Assembly (NCBI GenBank): GCA_947447955.1
Contig: CANFLS010000017.1
Coordinates: 1 to 55,479, forward strand
From: Flavobacteriales bacterium
GTDB taxonomy: Bacteria > Bacteroidota > Bacteroidia > NS11-12g > UBA955
DNA length: 55,479 bases
Direction of reading: 5' to 3'
The stretch's first letter is position 1, and each line of letters starts with the position of its first letter. The position numbers and the translations under genes are program-made. Under the pieces are notes generated by a model that searched no databases, was not told the origin of the DNA, and saw only the letters and a program-made list of their open reading frames with translations. Shown piece by piece: positions 24,947-34,095 of this stretch.

Positions 24947-25320
24947 AAGGCAGTCTGATCTATCGACTCACGGAAGTGAGTAGGAAAGTCCGGGCAACAC
25001 AGGGCGTCGCACTTCCTAACTGGAAGGGATTTTGGGCAACCAAAGTTACAGAAAGTGTCACAGAAACTAAACCGCCTCTTCGGGGGTAAGGGTGAAAAAG
25101 TGGGGTAAGAGCCCACTCATTTTGATGTGAATCAAAATTGGGATAAACCTTGCGAGTTGAAAGACCAAATAAACCTGGATCAAAGGGCGGCTCGCCCAAT
25201 TATCTTCGGATAAGCCAGAAGGGTAGGTCGATTGAGGTATATTGCGAAATATATCCTAGATAAATGATAGATACCACGGCAAAAACTGTGGGCACAGAAC
25301 CCGGCTTATAGGGCTGCCTT
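24947..25320 (+). ncRNA. rnpB: RNase P RNA (type A-like)
   Basis: About 374 nt. The 5' end AAGGCAG pairs with CTGCCTT at the 3' end (helix P1). The universally conserved P4/CRI segment GGAAAGTCCGGGCAACACAGGG is at about 24990-25012 (quoted in part: GGAAAGTCCGGGC), and the distal partner ACAGAACCCGGCTTA is at about 25294-25308. Internal hairpins such as CCGCCTCTTCGGGGGTAAGG are present. With its protein it removes 5' leaders from pre-tRNAs. P1 followed by TTTT can itself act as terminator. Confidence 0.96.
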
Positions 25321-25453
25321 TTTTAATTTAAGTGATTCATTTTCATGAAATGAAGCATTGAGATTCACTAAGTTTATTACTTCAAAACCGGCTAAAAATC
25401 TCAGTCACTATTTATTAATTGTTAAAAAAACATAAAAAAATATCAGGTTTTAC

Positions 25454-25485
25454 TTGACAATGTGAATCCTTTTCACTTACCTTTG
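25454..25485 (+). promoter_or_regulatory. Promoter of tRNA-Gly (TTG-N21-TACCTTTG)
   Basis: TTG at 25454-25456 and TACCTTTG at 25478-25485. The leader before the tRNA is about 29 nt. Confidence 0.72.
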
Positions 25486-25518
25486 CACCACCAAAGAGGA
25501 AATAAATATCCTTTTCAT

Positions 25519-25591
25519 GCGAGAATAGCTCAGTTGGTAGAGCATCACCTTGCCAAGGTGAGGGTCGCGAGTTCGAGTCTCGTTTCTCGCT
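25519..25591 (+). tRNA. tRNA-Gly (anticodon GCC)
   Basis: 73 nt. Acceptor GCGAGAA pairs with TTCTCGC, discriminator T. The anticodon stem TCACC/GGTGA holds loop TTGCCAA, and the T arm is GCGAG-TTCGAGT-CTCGT. CCA is not encoded. Confidence 0.97.
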
Positions 25592-25598
25592 CAAACAC

Positions 25599-25627
25599 AA
25601 AAGCCCCGGAAACGGGGCTTTTCTTTT
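25599..25627 (+). terminator. Terminator of tRNA-Gly
   Basis: AAGCCCCG, loop GAAA and CGGGGCTT (25601-25620), followed by TTCTTTTTT. Its reverse complement recurs at 26284-26308 as the terminator of gldJ. Confidence 0.92.
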
Positions 25628-26280
25628 TTAAGGGCTTTTAAAGTACTTATACTATTTAAATCCACCAAATAGCTACAATTTCAATAGTGGTTTGACTAAT
25701 GAATATAATATTTCTTTTTTGACAGGAAGGAGTAGGCATAGCTTTTTAAATGAGTATATTGCTTGAAATAGGGTATTAAAACGAATAACAATAAAAAACA
25801 CCTGTTAAGTATTGTATGCAATGTAATTCGTTAATCTAAAGAAGTTCAAATTACGGGAAGCAGGACAAGCAATATCGTTAAATACTTTGTATTCTTTTAA
25901 CATCATCCAATAATCCTTATTAAACAGAGGAAGCTTAAAAATGAGCCAGGCATTAGTGGTTCTATTTTTAAAGAAGTTGTTATAGATTACAAACTGCCCT
26001 TAGTGCTTCCAATAGGTCAGAGAAAGGCTATACATTAAAACATACAGCTAAGGATGCTTCATTTGTGGTTTGCTAATCGAAACTCGTTTAAATGGGCTGC
26101 AAATCATTCTAGCTTATAAAACTCCTTTTTGCAAAAGTATTGGTTTGGGTTACTACAAAATATAATATTCTCAATCTTTAGATATGATTGCTGATTTTGT
26201 TAAGGAAATTAAGATGTCAATCTATGAGGTTTGATTATTGTTCGAGCAGAGCAGATGGATACAAAAGTTAATTGTAAAAA
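25628..26280. other. About 650 bp without an intact gene; decayed coding-like sequence
   Basis: The segment lies between two convergent terminators with identical stems. I find no complete gene. Short protein-like stretches occur in several frames but are broken by stops. The longest is 64 stop-free codons on the minus strand (25808-25999), containing NNFFKNRTTNAWLIFK and KDYWMMLKEYKVFNDI, ending at a TAA (25807-25805). Plus-strand bits such as LNGLQIILAYKTPF and MIADFVKEIKMSIYEV end in TGA at about 26235. This looks like the remains of a gene or insertion sequence worn by frameshifts. I cannot name the parent, and no terminal repeats of an IS are apparent besides the terminators. Confidence 0.45.
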
Positions 26281-26283
26281 AAG

Positions 26284-26308
26284 AAAGCCCCGTTTCCGGG
26301 GCTTTTTT
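26284..26308 (-). terminator. Terminator of gldJ
   Basis: Read on the minus strand: AAGCCCCG, loop GAAA, CGGGGCTT, then CTTTTTTT. It lies about 20 nt past the gldJ stop and has the same stem and loop as the tRNA-Gly terminator in opposite orientation. Confidence 0.88.
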
Positions 26309-26325
26309 AAATATGTTTGTTAGGA

Positions 26326-27981
26326 TTAGTATTGTCCTGATTTTCTTTTTGTTTTCTTATCAATACCGCTTGAAGGCAAGTTGTTGTATTTTTTAGAAGA
26401 ATTACCAACTGGTGAACCAATTCTAATCATTGCACAACGGAAACCTAGGGTAGAAGTTGCGAAGTCTTGATCTAAGAATCTTCTAGTACCTGGAGTAGCG
26501 TAGTAAACACGGTCATTCCAACTACCACCTTTAATTACACGGGCTTTATCGTCAACAAGGGTAGTAATACCATATTCGTATTTGAATTCTTCGTCTTTCA
26601 ATTTAGCATCGTTTTCTACGTCTCTGTAACCAATATTGTCGGCTTTAGAATAGTTTCTTCTTCCACCTTCTTTGATTTTGGTTTCAGTTACATCTTCATA
26701 TACCAAACGACCCAACTCATCTTTTTCAGATAAACCGTTAGGACCATTTTGATCTAACTTAGGATTTTCAAATTTGTTACCACGGAAAGGCATGAATCCA
26801 TCCATATCTTCCAAAGACAAAGGACGGAAAACATCCATTACCCACTCAGATACGTTACCATTCATGTTATACAAACCGTAAGAGTTTGGCCAATATGAAA
26901 ACACTGGAGTTGTAATCATACCCGCGTCATTCAAATCACCACCTGCTAAACCGGCATTGTCGCCTTTCGCACGCATTACGTTCATTCTAATTTTACCACG
27001 GTCTTTTTCATTACCATCTTTAATACGGATGGTATAGTCATTCCATGAGTAGATTTTTTTATCGTCAACGTTGCTGAATTGGGTGTTTCCAATGTTTGCT
27101 TGAGCCGCATATTCCCATTCAGCTTCAGTAGGAAGTCTGTATTCTGGTAAGAAAATACCATCTTCCATATTTACTTTGTAACGTTTTTGGTCTTTTTTCT
27201 TCGCCTTAGCAAAATTGGTTAAAGGTTTTTTACCTAACATATTTTGACCTTTGATTGGTTTAGCTACAGAACCATCTTCAGTAGTACCACTGAAAATACC
27301 TGCATCTTGTCCAGCTAAATAAGCTCTTGTATTGAATTGGTTATTTGGAGCTTCTTTTAATTGAGCATTTGAAACATCAAATTTTATAATTCCTTTTTTA
27401 TCAAGAATAGCTTCATTCACACGATCACTTCTCCATTTCGCAAATTCAGATGCTTTATGCCAGTTTACACCAACAACAGGATAATCTTTATAAGAAGGGT
27501 GGCGGAAGTAATATTCTACAAATGGTTCGTTGTAGGCCAATTTGCTTCTCCAGCAGTTGGTATCTGGTAACGCTTTTTCAAACAAACGTTCTTCTTCACC
27601 CACAGTTTGACCTGCAAATTTGATTTTGTTTTGACGTCCACCTGCTTCTGCGTTGTAAACACGCATCAACCAATAGGTGTATTCTCTGTACTGGAGATTA
27701 CTAACTTCAGTTTCGTCCATGTAGAATGAATTAACTGTAACAGATCTTTCAACATTGTTGTTGTCATATTGAAGATCAGTTTCAGTGTTACCCATGACAA
27801 AATTGCCACCTTCTACCAAAACCAAACCAGGACCAGTTTCTTGCCCTTTGTACTTAGGATTAGCAAAACCACCCCATTTCGCATCGTTATACGACTGGCC
27901 AGTAGTTTTACTTACGTTCTTAGGTCCACATGCTGTGAAGCCCATAGCAACAATAGTTGCCAATAACCAAGTGTTTTTCAT
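26326..27981 (-). CDS. gldJ: Gliding motility / T9SS lipoprotein GldJ
   Basis: 551 aa. From ATG 27981 the product starts MKNTWLLATIVAMGFTACG (lipobox Cys); an ATG 18 bp upstream is possible. The body is an FGE/SUMF1-type fold enlarged by insertions: GLVLVEGGNFVMGN, VNSFYMDETEVSNLQYREY, YPVVGVNWHKASEFAKWRSD, YRLPTEAEWEYAAQ, YGLYNMNGNVSEWVMDV, RVIKGGSWND and TLGFRC. Length, extra segments and position beside porU/porV identify GldJ rather than the shorter GldK. GldJ is an outer-membrane lipoprotein required in gliding bacteria for gliding and protein secretion and for stability of other Gld proteins (family knowledge). It is transcribed leftward from a TATGTTTG box at 28047-28040. Confidence 0.9.
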   Translation of the reverse strand: MKNTWLLATIVAMGFTACGPKNVSKTTGQSYNDAKWGGFANPKYKGQETGPGLVLVEGGNFVMGNTETDLQYDNNNVERSVTVNSFYMDETEVSNLQYREYTYWLMRVYNAEAGGRQNKIKFAGQTVGEEERLFEKALPDTNCWRSKLAYNEPFVEYYFRHPSYKDYPVVGVNWHKASEFAKWRSDRVNEAILDKKGIIKFDVSNAQLKEAPNNQFNTRAYLAGQDAGIFSGTTEDGSVAKPIKGQNMLGKKPLTNFAKAKKKDQKRYKVNMEDGIFLPEYRLPTEAEWEYAAQANIGNTQFSNVDDKKIYSWNDYTIRIKDGNEKDRGKIRMNVMRAKGDNAGLAGGDLNDAGMITTPVFSYWPNSYGLYNMNGNVSEWVMDVFRPLSLEDMDGFMPFRGNKFENPKLDQNGPNGLSEKDELGRLVYEDVTETKIKEGGRRNYSKADNIGYRDVENDAKLKDEEFKYEYGITTLVDDKARVIKGGSWNDRVYYATPGTRRFLDQDFATSTLGFRCAMIRIGSPVGNSSKKYNNLPSSGIDKKTKRKSGQY

Positions 27982-28039
27982 TTGTTTAACAGTTGTCATT
28001 GTTTGAATTATTATAACGACAGAAATACCGTATTATTTG

Positions 28040-28047
28040 CAAACATA
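28040..28047 (-). promoter_or_regulatory. -7 box (TATGTTTG) of gldJ
   Basis: TATGTTTG on the minus strand, about 58 nt upstream of the chosen ATG. It lies between the PorP terminator and gldJ, so gldJ has its own transcript. Confidence 0.55.
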
Positions 28048-28068
28048 GTGAAATTTTTATTTATTCCA

Positions 28069-28097
28069 AAAAAAAAGTCCGATTAATCGGACTTTTT
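28069..28097 (-). terminator. Terminator of the porP/sprF-like gene (palindromic)
   Basis: AAGTCCGATTAATCGGACTT (28075-28094) is a perfect palindrome between A and T runs. It lies 14 nt past the PorP stop on the minus strand and can act in both directions. Confidence 0.85.
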
Positions 28098-28107
28098 TGA
28101 ATTGTGT

Positions 28108-29115
28108 TTAGAACTCTGGACACTTCAAAGGTTTGAATGGCTTTCCTCCTGGAGGAACACACCAGTCAATAGTGGCACTTACTTCGTGACTTGAAGGGAT
28201 AGCACTTCTACCATCACTTACAGTAAAGTCGTAGCTATATCCAAATTTAAATCTGTCTTTTCTAAATCCAACCAACATAATTACGGCATCAGAATTCTTG
28301 TAGTTACCAAATGTTTGACGGAACCATAATCCTGTAACCAAAGGACCTTTATTTGCATAGAATCCTAAGTTAAGTTGAGTGAAATTTCTTTGCATCATAA
28401 ACAAAGCGTTAGGAGAGAATGTATTTTCTTCATAACGACTCTTAGATAGTTTAATTACACCACCTGCATGAACGGTATATCTTCTTGGAAGAATTTCATC
28501 TGGGTTGTTGTAAAAGCTCCAGTTAGGTTGGTTGATATTGTGAACAGCAATACCCATGTAGAATTTGCTGTTATACATAATCCAACCAGCGTTGAAATTA
28601 GGATAAGAAATACTTTGAGCAGGAACTTGTTCACCTGTTGGGTTTTTAAATCCTTGTGTAGGCAAAATTTGATCACCAAATTTCAAACGGTTAAAGTCGA
28701 TGCTTTTAAACGCCATTGATCCTTGCAAACCAAAACGCATGAAAACACGTCCACCGCCTCTACCAATAGGTAATAAATAACTATAAACACCAGAAATTGT
28801 TGTTGAAGTTAATAATCCAGAACCAGCGATATCGTGAAATACCATTGCTCCAAGTCCACCACCTACGGCAGGGATATGTTGATCCCATGAAGCGCAAAAT
28901 GAACGAAAAGTTCCAGGAAGATTTGGCCATTGGTTTCTGTAGTTTAATGCCAATCGACCGGCTGCGCCAGTTTGACAAACTGCAGAACCAGCCAATGCAG
29001 GATTTGTATAAACAGGAGCTGCATAAAACTGCGTCAATTCAGGATCTTGCCCGAATACAGTAACACTGCTGCTGAATAATAAACCAAATAAAATAGTGCG
29101 TAATGCTCTTTTCAT
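28108..29115 (-). CDS. PorP/SprF-family type IX secretion membrane protein
   Basis: 335 aa with signal peptide ending TVFGQ. The mature start DPELTQFYAAPVYTNPALAGS is the hallmark of the PorP/SprF family. LALNYRNQWPNLPG, AGWIMYNSKFYMGIAVHNINQPN, RRYTVHAGGVI and FKFGYSYDFTVSDGR are typical of its predicted 14-strand outer-membrane barrel. SprF-type members assist export of specific CTD-B cargo, and PorP itself is needed in the T9SS (family knowledge). Which role applies here is open. Promoter at 29160-29132, divergent from porU. Confidence 0.9.
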   Translation of the reverse strand: MKRALRTILFGLLFSSSVTVFGQDPELTQFYAAPVYTNPALAGSAVCQTGAAGRLALNYRNQWPNLPGTFRSFCASWDQHIPAVGGGLGAMVFHDIAGSGLLTSTTISGVYSYLLPIGRGGGRVFMRFGLQGSMAFKSIDFNRLKFGDQILPTQGFKNPTGEQVPAQSISYPNFNAGWIMYNSKFYMGIAVHNINQPNWSFYNNPDEILPRRYTVHAGGVIKLSKSRYEENTFSPNALFMMQRNFTQLNLGFYANKGPLVTGLWFRQTFGNYKNSDAVIMLVGFRKDRFKFGYSYDFTVSDGRSAIPSSHEVSATIDWCVPPGGKPFKPLKCPEF

Positions 29116-29131
29116 GTTTTATAGTTTGAAA

Positions 29132-29160
29132 CAAAAGTAAGTATAAAACGCAAAATTCAA
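29132..29160 (-). promoter_or_regulatory. Promoter of the porP/sprF-like gene (TTG-N18-TACTTTTG)
   Basis: On the minus strand TTG at 29160-29158 and TACTTTTG at 29139-29132, 16 nt before the ATG. Confidence 0.65.
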
Positions 29161-29279
29161 AAAAAAATTTCGTAAATATTCTTAATAATGCAAATTCAAG
29201 TTGTAATATTTTGTTTTTTTATTGATTTATAACCTTAAAAAAATGGTTTATGTGAAATTTATTTACGAAATTTACGTTT

Positions 29280-29287
29280 TATTTTTG
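29280..29287 (+). promoter_or_regulatory. -7 box (TATTTTTG) of porU
   Basis: TATTTTTG ends 13 nt before ATG 29301. The AT-rich divergent region 29116-29300 contains this and the opposing PorP promoter. No clear -33 TTG. Confidence 0.5.
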
Positions 29288-29300
29288 ATTCAAAGAATTC

Positions 29301-32300
29301 ATGCATAAAACATACTCCTTTTTAATGATGCAAATAAAGCGAACATTTGTTCTCTTGATCCTTTCGTTATTAATGCCTTTTTCATTATTTGCAGATGGGA
29401 TTTTATCTTCTGGGAAATGGGTGAAATTGGAATTCTCAAATACAGGGGTGTATAAAATTAATTATAATCAACTCGTACAGTTTGGAATAAATCCAACCAA
29501 CTTAAATCCCCAAAACATCCATTTTTATTCGATCCAAGGAAAAGAATTGTCTGAAACTAATGATAGTTTGAGTAATGGATTATTGGAGATACCCATTAAA
29601 GTCATCGGTGAGAATGATGGGGTTTTCGATCAAAATGATTATATATTAATCTATAAGCAATCAGTCCGAGACATCATTTTCAATGGGAAAAACTATGAGC
29701 ACTTTGTAAATTTTTATTCCAATCAAGCTTTTGGTATTTTGGGATATAACAATACCAAAGGAATACGCATTGAAATTGCCAATACTCCTGTAGAAAAAAA
29801 TCCTAAAGTTTTTAATTACAATGAATCGATGATTTTTCACGATACCGATCTCGTAAATCCAACCAATATGGGTAGATTTTGGGTAGGTGAAAAATTGGGT
29901 AATGAAACATTAGACCGAACTTTTATTGAGAAAATTCCGGCAGGAATTGATACGGTTAATATTAAAGTTTCAATTGGTGTTGGCATGAATAACGATACCG
30001 GAAGGGTAATTATAAAAGCGAATAATTTAGGTGCCGGTATTTCCTTGAGGCAAAACAGTGAATACGAAACATTATATCCCTCAATAAAAAAAATGTTGAA
30101 TGTTCCAGTTTTATCTGGAAATTTATCATTGAATTTGAAACTATTTAGAAGCAATAGTAAAGATGGTATCAATTTAGACTACTACGAAATCACGTATAAA
30201 GAACCATTGAGCTTTATTCAAAAACAATTTCCTATTCAAAATACAAGTGTTGCAATAGGCGGAGGACAATTTAAATACAAATTCAACGGTACTAACTCTA
30301 ATTATTTGTTTTTTAACGTTTCTAATCCCTCCAAAATTGTTCAATTACCTTATTCAAATAACAATGGCAACTTAGAATTTATTATCGATAGCAATCAAAA
30401 AGTTTCAAGAATTTGGGCATTCGATGATAATTTTTCGTTTACCCCAAAATTCATAGGTGAAATTAAAAACCAAGACATATTGAAAGGTGCTAATCTTGAT
30501 TTCCTTATTATTTCTCATCCTGATTTCATAACGGCCGCCAATGATTTGGCAAAATTCAGAACAGATTACGATCATTTCTCAACCAAGGTTGCCAATTTGT
30601 ATGAAATATATAATGAATATGGAGGGGGACAACATGACCTCGTTGCCATTAGAAATTATATCCGTTCAGAATATTTCAAATCTAACAAACAATTAAAATA
30701 TGTTTTGTTAATGGGAACTGCTTCTTACGATATGCAGGGTAGGGTTTCTCCCAATTCTAATTTCATTCCTATTTATCAGTCAACAAACGGAACAGATAAG
30801 CAATCCTTATTTTGTTTGGATGATTTTTTGGGATATTTACAAACCAATTCCGGTAATCCATTGATTCATAATGACACTTTGGATGTAGTAATAGGTCGCA
30901 TTCCCGCGAGAACATTGGCTGACGCACAAGGTGTTGTCAATAAATTAAAACGTTATTCCGACAAAAAGGCATTGGGTTCATGGCGAAACCGGTTAACATT
31001 TGTTTGTGACGATATGGACAAATCCTACGAAGCTGAATTTACCGAAGAGTCTGAACAATACGCCACATACATTGCCAAAAATTATCCGAACCTTCGATTA
31101 AATAAAGTTTATGCCGATGCTTTCAAGCAAGTTACAAACGGCAATAATGAAAAATACCCTGAGGTAAGTAGTGCAATTACAAGTGCACTAAATGACGGTA
31201 CTTTATTTATGAACTACCAAGGACATGGTGGAGAAAAGGGTTGGGCGCAAGAGGAAATATTGGATATTCCAATGATCAACTCATGGAGTAATAAATATAA
31301 AATGCCAGTTTTATTTACCGCAACTTGTGAATTTGCTAGGTATGACGATCCTAAATTTCAAAGTGGTGGAGAATTGGCGCTTTTGAATCCTAACGGTGGT
31401 GCTATAGGACTAATGACCACAACCAGATTGGTTTTCGTTTCTGGCAATACAATTATAAACGATGCGTTTTGGACAAAATACGGGTTCCCTAAACCCAATC
31501 AACCCATACCTACTTTGGGAGAAGTGTACAAGCGTTTAAAAAATAGACCAAGTCAAAGCTGGCAATTAACGGAAGATAACAAATTTGCTTTATTGGGTGA
31601 CCCATCAATGGAAATTGCATTCCCTAAGAATTTTGTTTCTGTTGATTCTATTAATGGTCAGTCAGTATCAGTTTTCGAGGATACGGTAAAAGCTTTCTCA
31701 GTTGTTAAACTGTCTGGTCATATTACTGAGCGCTTAAAAACCATCATGACCAATTTCAATGGTACATTGGATGTTGAGGTTTACGATAAGCCTACTCAAA
31801 AATACACATTAAACAATAATAAGGTATCTTATCAAATTCCATTCAAAAACGAAACCAGTATTCTTTATAAAGGGTCCGTTTCGGTTGTTGCGGGTAAATT
31901 CACCTTGGTTTTTAGTGTGCCTAAAGACATAGCCTACAATATTGGAAAAGGAAGGGCAGTGTTTTACGCTCAAAATGGTGAAACAGATGCAAGTGGTTCA
32001 TGGGTTTTTAATATTGGGGGAAGTGAGCAGATTACCGAAGTTGATACCGTTGGTCCACAAGTTCAATTATTTGTAAATGATTCAATGTTCATTAACAACA
32101 GTAAAGTTTCCTCAGAATCGAAAGCATTCGCTAGAATTTATGATAAAAGTGGAATCAATGCTACCGGTGCTGGTATTGGACGTGATTTGGAAATTATTTT
32201 GGATGAGGGTACCGAAAATGCAAAATCTTATGTTGTTAATAATTTCTTTACTTACGAAAATAATTCATATCAACTTGGATATATTGATTTTCCTTTACCA

Positions 32301-32714
32301 TTATTAACATCTGGCCAGCATACATTAAAATGCAGGGCTTGGGATGTTTATAATAATTCTGGTGAGAATAGTATCTCTTTTGAGGTAGTTCCGGGAAGAG
32401 ACTTAATTATTTCAGAACATGGAGCTATTCCTAATCCTTCATTGGGAGAGACAGTGAATATATGGGTATCACATAATTTGTCGGGTGAGGATTTAACTGT
32501 GAATTGGGAAATATATTCAACCGTGGGTTCGTTAATGGCAAAAGGAACAAAATTAGAATATGCTGCGTTGTCAAAATTTAATGCAATAAGTTGGGATGGA
32601 AGAGGGGATAATGGAATTGCGGCGAATGGCAATATGTTTTATTATAAAATCAATGTTAAAACATCCGATGGTTTGTCTAAATTCATTGGTGGGAAATTTA
32701 TAAAATTGCGATAA
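29301..32714 (+). CDS. porU: Type IX secretion system sortase PorU
   Basis: 1137 aa, matching the roughly 1150-aa PorU family. ATGs at 29301, 29325 and 29328 are possible; the last gives the tightest signal (MQIKRTFVLLILSLLMPFSLFA), the first best fits the -7 box. The N-terminal beta-rich region (WVKLEFSNTGVYKINYNQL) is typical. The gingipain-type (C25) core has its His in YQGHGGEKGW (His about 642) and Cys in FTATCEFARY (Cys about 676). The C-terminal domain (GAIPNPSLGE...WDGRGDNGIAANGNMFYYKI) is the CTD that PorU itself carries. PorU removes the CTD of T9SS cargo at the surface and attaches the cargo to an anionic lipopolysaccharide or releases it. It is followed 22 bp later by porV-upstream sequence. 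Confidence 0.95.
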   Translation: MHKTYSFLMMQIKRTFVLLILSLLMPFSLFADGILSSGKWVKLEFSNTGVYKINYNQLVQFGINPTNLNPQNIHFYSIQGKELSETNDSLSNGLLEIPIKVIGENDGVFDQNDYILIYKQSVRDIIFNGKNYEHFVNFYSNQAFGILGYNNTKGIRIEIANTPVEKNPKVFNYNESMIFHDTDLVNPTNMGRFWVGEKLGNETLDRTFIEKIPAGIDTVNIKVSIGVGMNNDTGRVIIKANNLGAGISLRQNSEYETLYPSIKKMLNVPVLSGNLSLNLKLFRSNSKDGINLDYYEITYKEPLSFIQKQFPIQNTSVAIGGGQFKYKFNGTNSNYLFFNVSNPSKIVQLPYSNNNGNLEFIIDSNQKVSRIWAFDDNFSFTPKFIGEIKNQDILKGANLDFLIISHPDFITAANDLAKFRTDYDHFSTKVANLYEIYNEYGGGQHDLVAIRNYIRSEYFKSNKQLKYVLLMGTASYDMQGRVSPNSNFIPIYQSTNGTDKQSLFCLDDFLGYLQTNSGNPLIHNDTLDVVIGRIPARTLADAQGVVNKLKRYSDKKALGSWRNRLTFVCDDMDKSYEAEFTEESEQYATYIAKNYPNLRLNKVYADAFKQVTNGNNEKYPEVSSAITSALNDGTLFMNYQGHGGEKGWAQEEILDIPMINSWSNKYKMPVLFTATCEFARYDDPKFQSGGELALLNPNGGAIGLMTTTRLVFVSGNTIINDAFWTKYGFPKPNQPIPTLGEVYKRLKNRPSQSWQLTEDNKFALLGDPSMEIAFPKNFVSVDSINGQSVSVFEDTVKAFSVVKLSGHITERLKTIMTNFNGTLDVEVYDKPTQKYTLNNNKVSYQIPFKNETSILYKGSVSVVAGKFTLVFSVPKDIAYNIGKGRAVFYAQNGETDASGSWVFNIGGSEQITEVDTVGPQVQLFVNDSMFINNSKVSSESKAFARIYDKSGINATGAGIGRDLEIILDEGTENAKSYVVNNFFTYENNSYQLGYIDFPLPLLTSGQHTLKCRAWDVYNNSGENSISFEVVPGRDLIISEHGAIPNPSLGETVNIWVSHNLSGEDLTVNWEIYSTVGSLMAKGTKLEYAALSKFNAISWDGRGDNGIAANGNMFYYKINVKTSDGLSKFIGGKFIKLR

Positions 32715-32782
32715 TTACAAAAAAAAATATAAAAAATGATTAACCTTTTGAAAAAAAATTACAAATCTCTCGATACAAATCC

Positions 32783-32790
32783 TATTTTTG
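32783..32790 (+). promoter_or_regulatory. -7 box (TATTTTTG) of porV
   Basis: TATTTTTG lies 11 nt before ATG 32802 and supports that start over the in-frame ATG at 32736. Confidence 0.5.
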
Positions 32791-32801
32791 CCCACAGAGA
32801 T

Positions 32802-34025
32802 ATGAGGAGAAAAATTTTATTTTCGATAATTGCTTCAGTAAGTTCATTAAGTATTTATGGACAAACCAACACCATTTCGTCTAAAGAATTAGCTGGGCAA
32901 TTGAATACTGTTACCACAATGGTACCATTTCTTACAATCACGCCTGATAGTCGTAGTGCTGGAATGGGAGATGTTGGAGTTGCATTGTTTTCTCCAGATG
33001 CAAATAGTGCAAGTTGGAACAATGCGAATTTGTTAAATGCTGAAAAATCATCAGGATTCGCAATTTCATATGCACCTTGGTTGCGTCAATTGGTGAATGA
33101 TGTAGGATTTTCTTATTTGTCTGGTTATGCCAAGGTTGGTAAAAAAGGCGTTCTAAGTGGATCTTTTAGATATTTCTCTTTGGGAAATATTCAATTTACC
33201 GATTACGACGGAAATCCTCAGGGTAGTTTTAATCCAAATGAAATGGCCATTGACGGTGGTTATGCATTGGCTTTCTCTAAGCAATTATCAATGGGCGTTA
33301 ATTTACGTTATATATATTCTAATATTGTTGGTAGTGGAATTAAAAATGGAATTGATTATAACGCGGGTACTTCAATTGCGGGTGATATTAATGTTTTGTA
33401 CAAAACAGATATCCGTATTGCTGGTAAAAAACGTATGTTTAATTTTGGATTGAATATTCAAAATATTGGTTCCAAAATGACATATTCTTCGAAAGAGAAA
33501 TTAGATTTCATTCCAACCAATTTAAAATTGGGTGTTGGTTACAGCACACAGATTGACAATTATAATAAATTAAATGTTTACTTAGATTTCAATAAGCTTT
33601 TGGTTCCTACCAGACCTTATTATCTTAGGAATTATGATGGTTCTAAGGACTCAGTTGATAGAAACAATATCCGTCAATACATTGGTCAAGATCCTAACGT
33701 AAGTCCAATTCAAGGAATGATACAGTCGTTCTATGATGCTCCAGGTGGATTTTCTGAAGAAATGAAAGAATGGATTACGAATGTTGGTTTAGAGTATATC
33801 TATGATAACGCATTTTTTGTGCGTACTGGGTTGTTTTACGAATCACAAACAAAAGGTGGTCGTCAATACATCACAACAGGTATTGGTTTGAAATTCCAAT
33901 CATTAAGTGTAGATGCGGCTTATTTAATTCCTTTGGCAAATCGCCATCCACTTCAAAATCAAATGCGCTTTACGTTGTTATTTGATTTGAATTCACTTCA
34001 GGATGCACCGCCAACTGATAAATAA
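32802..34025 (+). CDS. porV: Type IX secretion outer-membrane protein PorV (LptO)
   Basis: 407 aa from ATG 32802 (signal MRRKILFSIIASVSSLSIYGQ). An ATG at 32736 would add 22 residues without a signal-like start. Hallmarks include VPFLTITPDSRSAGMGDVGVA near the mature N terminus, NSASWNNANLL, SFNPNEMAIDGGYALAFS, and a C-terminal barrel strand ending QMRFTLLFDLNSL. PorV is a FadL-like 14-strand barrel that collects T9SS cargo from the SprA translocon and delivers it to PorU (family knowledge). It lies directly behind porU on the same strand and probably shares its mRNA in part; a strong terminator follows at 34041. Confidence 0.94.
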   Translation: MRRKILFSIIASVSSLSIYGQTNTISSKELAGQLNTVTTMVPFLTITPDSRSAGMGDVGVALFSPDANSASWNNANLLNAEKSSGFAISYAPWLRQLVNDVGFSYLSGYAKVGKKGVLSGSFRYFSLGNIQFTDYDGNPQGSFNPNEMAIDGGYALAFSKQLSMGVNLRYIYSNIVGSGIKNGIDYNAGTSIAGDINVLYKTDIRIAGKKRMFNFGLNIQNIGSKMTYSSKEKLDFIPTNLKLGVGYSTQIDNYNKLNVYLDFNKLLVPTRPYYLRNYDGSKDSVDRNNIRQYIGQDPNVSPIQGMIQSFYDAPGGFSEEMKEWITNVGLEYIYDNAFFVRTGLFYESQTKGGRQYITTGIGLKFQSLSVDAAYLIPLANRHPLQNQMRFTLLFDLNSLQDAPPTDK

Positions 34026-34040
34026 AATAAAAAATATTTG

Positions 34041-34070
34041 AAATAGCCCCTAAATGGGGCTATTTTTTTA
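34041..34070 (+). terminator. Terminator after porV
   Basis: AAATAGCCCC, loop TAAAT, GGGGCTATTT (34041-34065), then a T run. It closes the porU-porV unit. Confidence 0.93.
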
Positions 34071-34080
34071 ACTACTTTAT

Positions 34081-34088
34081 TAACTTTG
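34081..34088 (+). promoter_or_regulatory. -7 box (TAACTTTG) of the carboxyltransferase gene
   Basis: TAACTTTG ends 7 nt before ATG 34096. This would leave only a few leader bases. Confidence 0.55.
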
Positions 34089-34095
34089 CAATTAT

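Noticed and set aside
24934-25199. Minus-strand open frames across the RNase P RNA
   Set aside because: The sequence is explained by the structured RNA on the plus strand.
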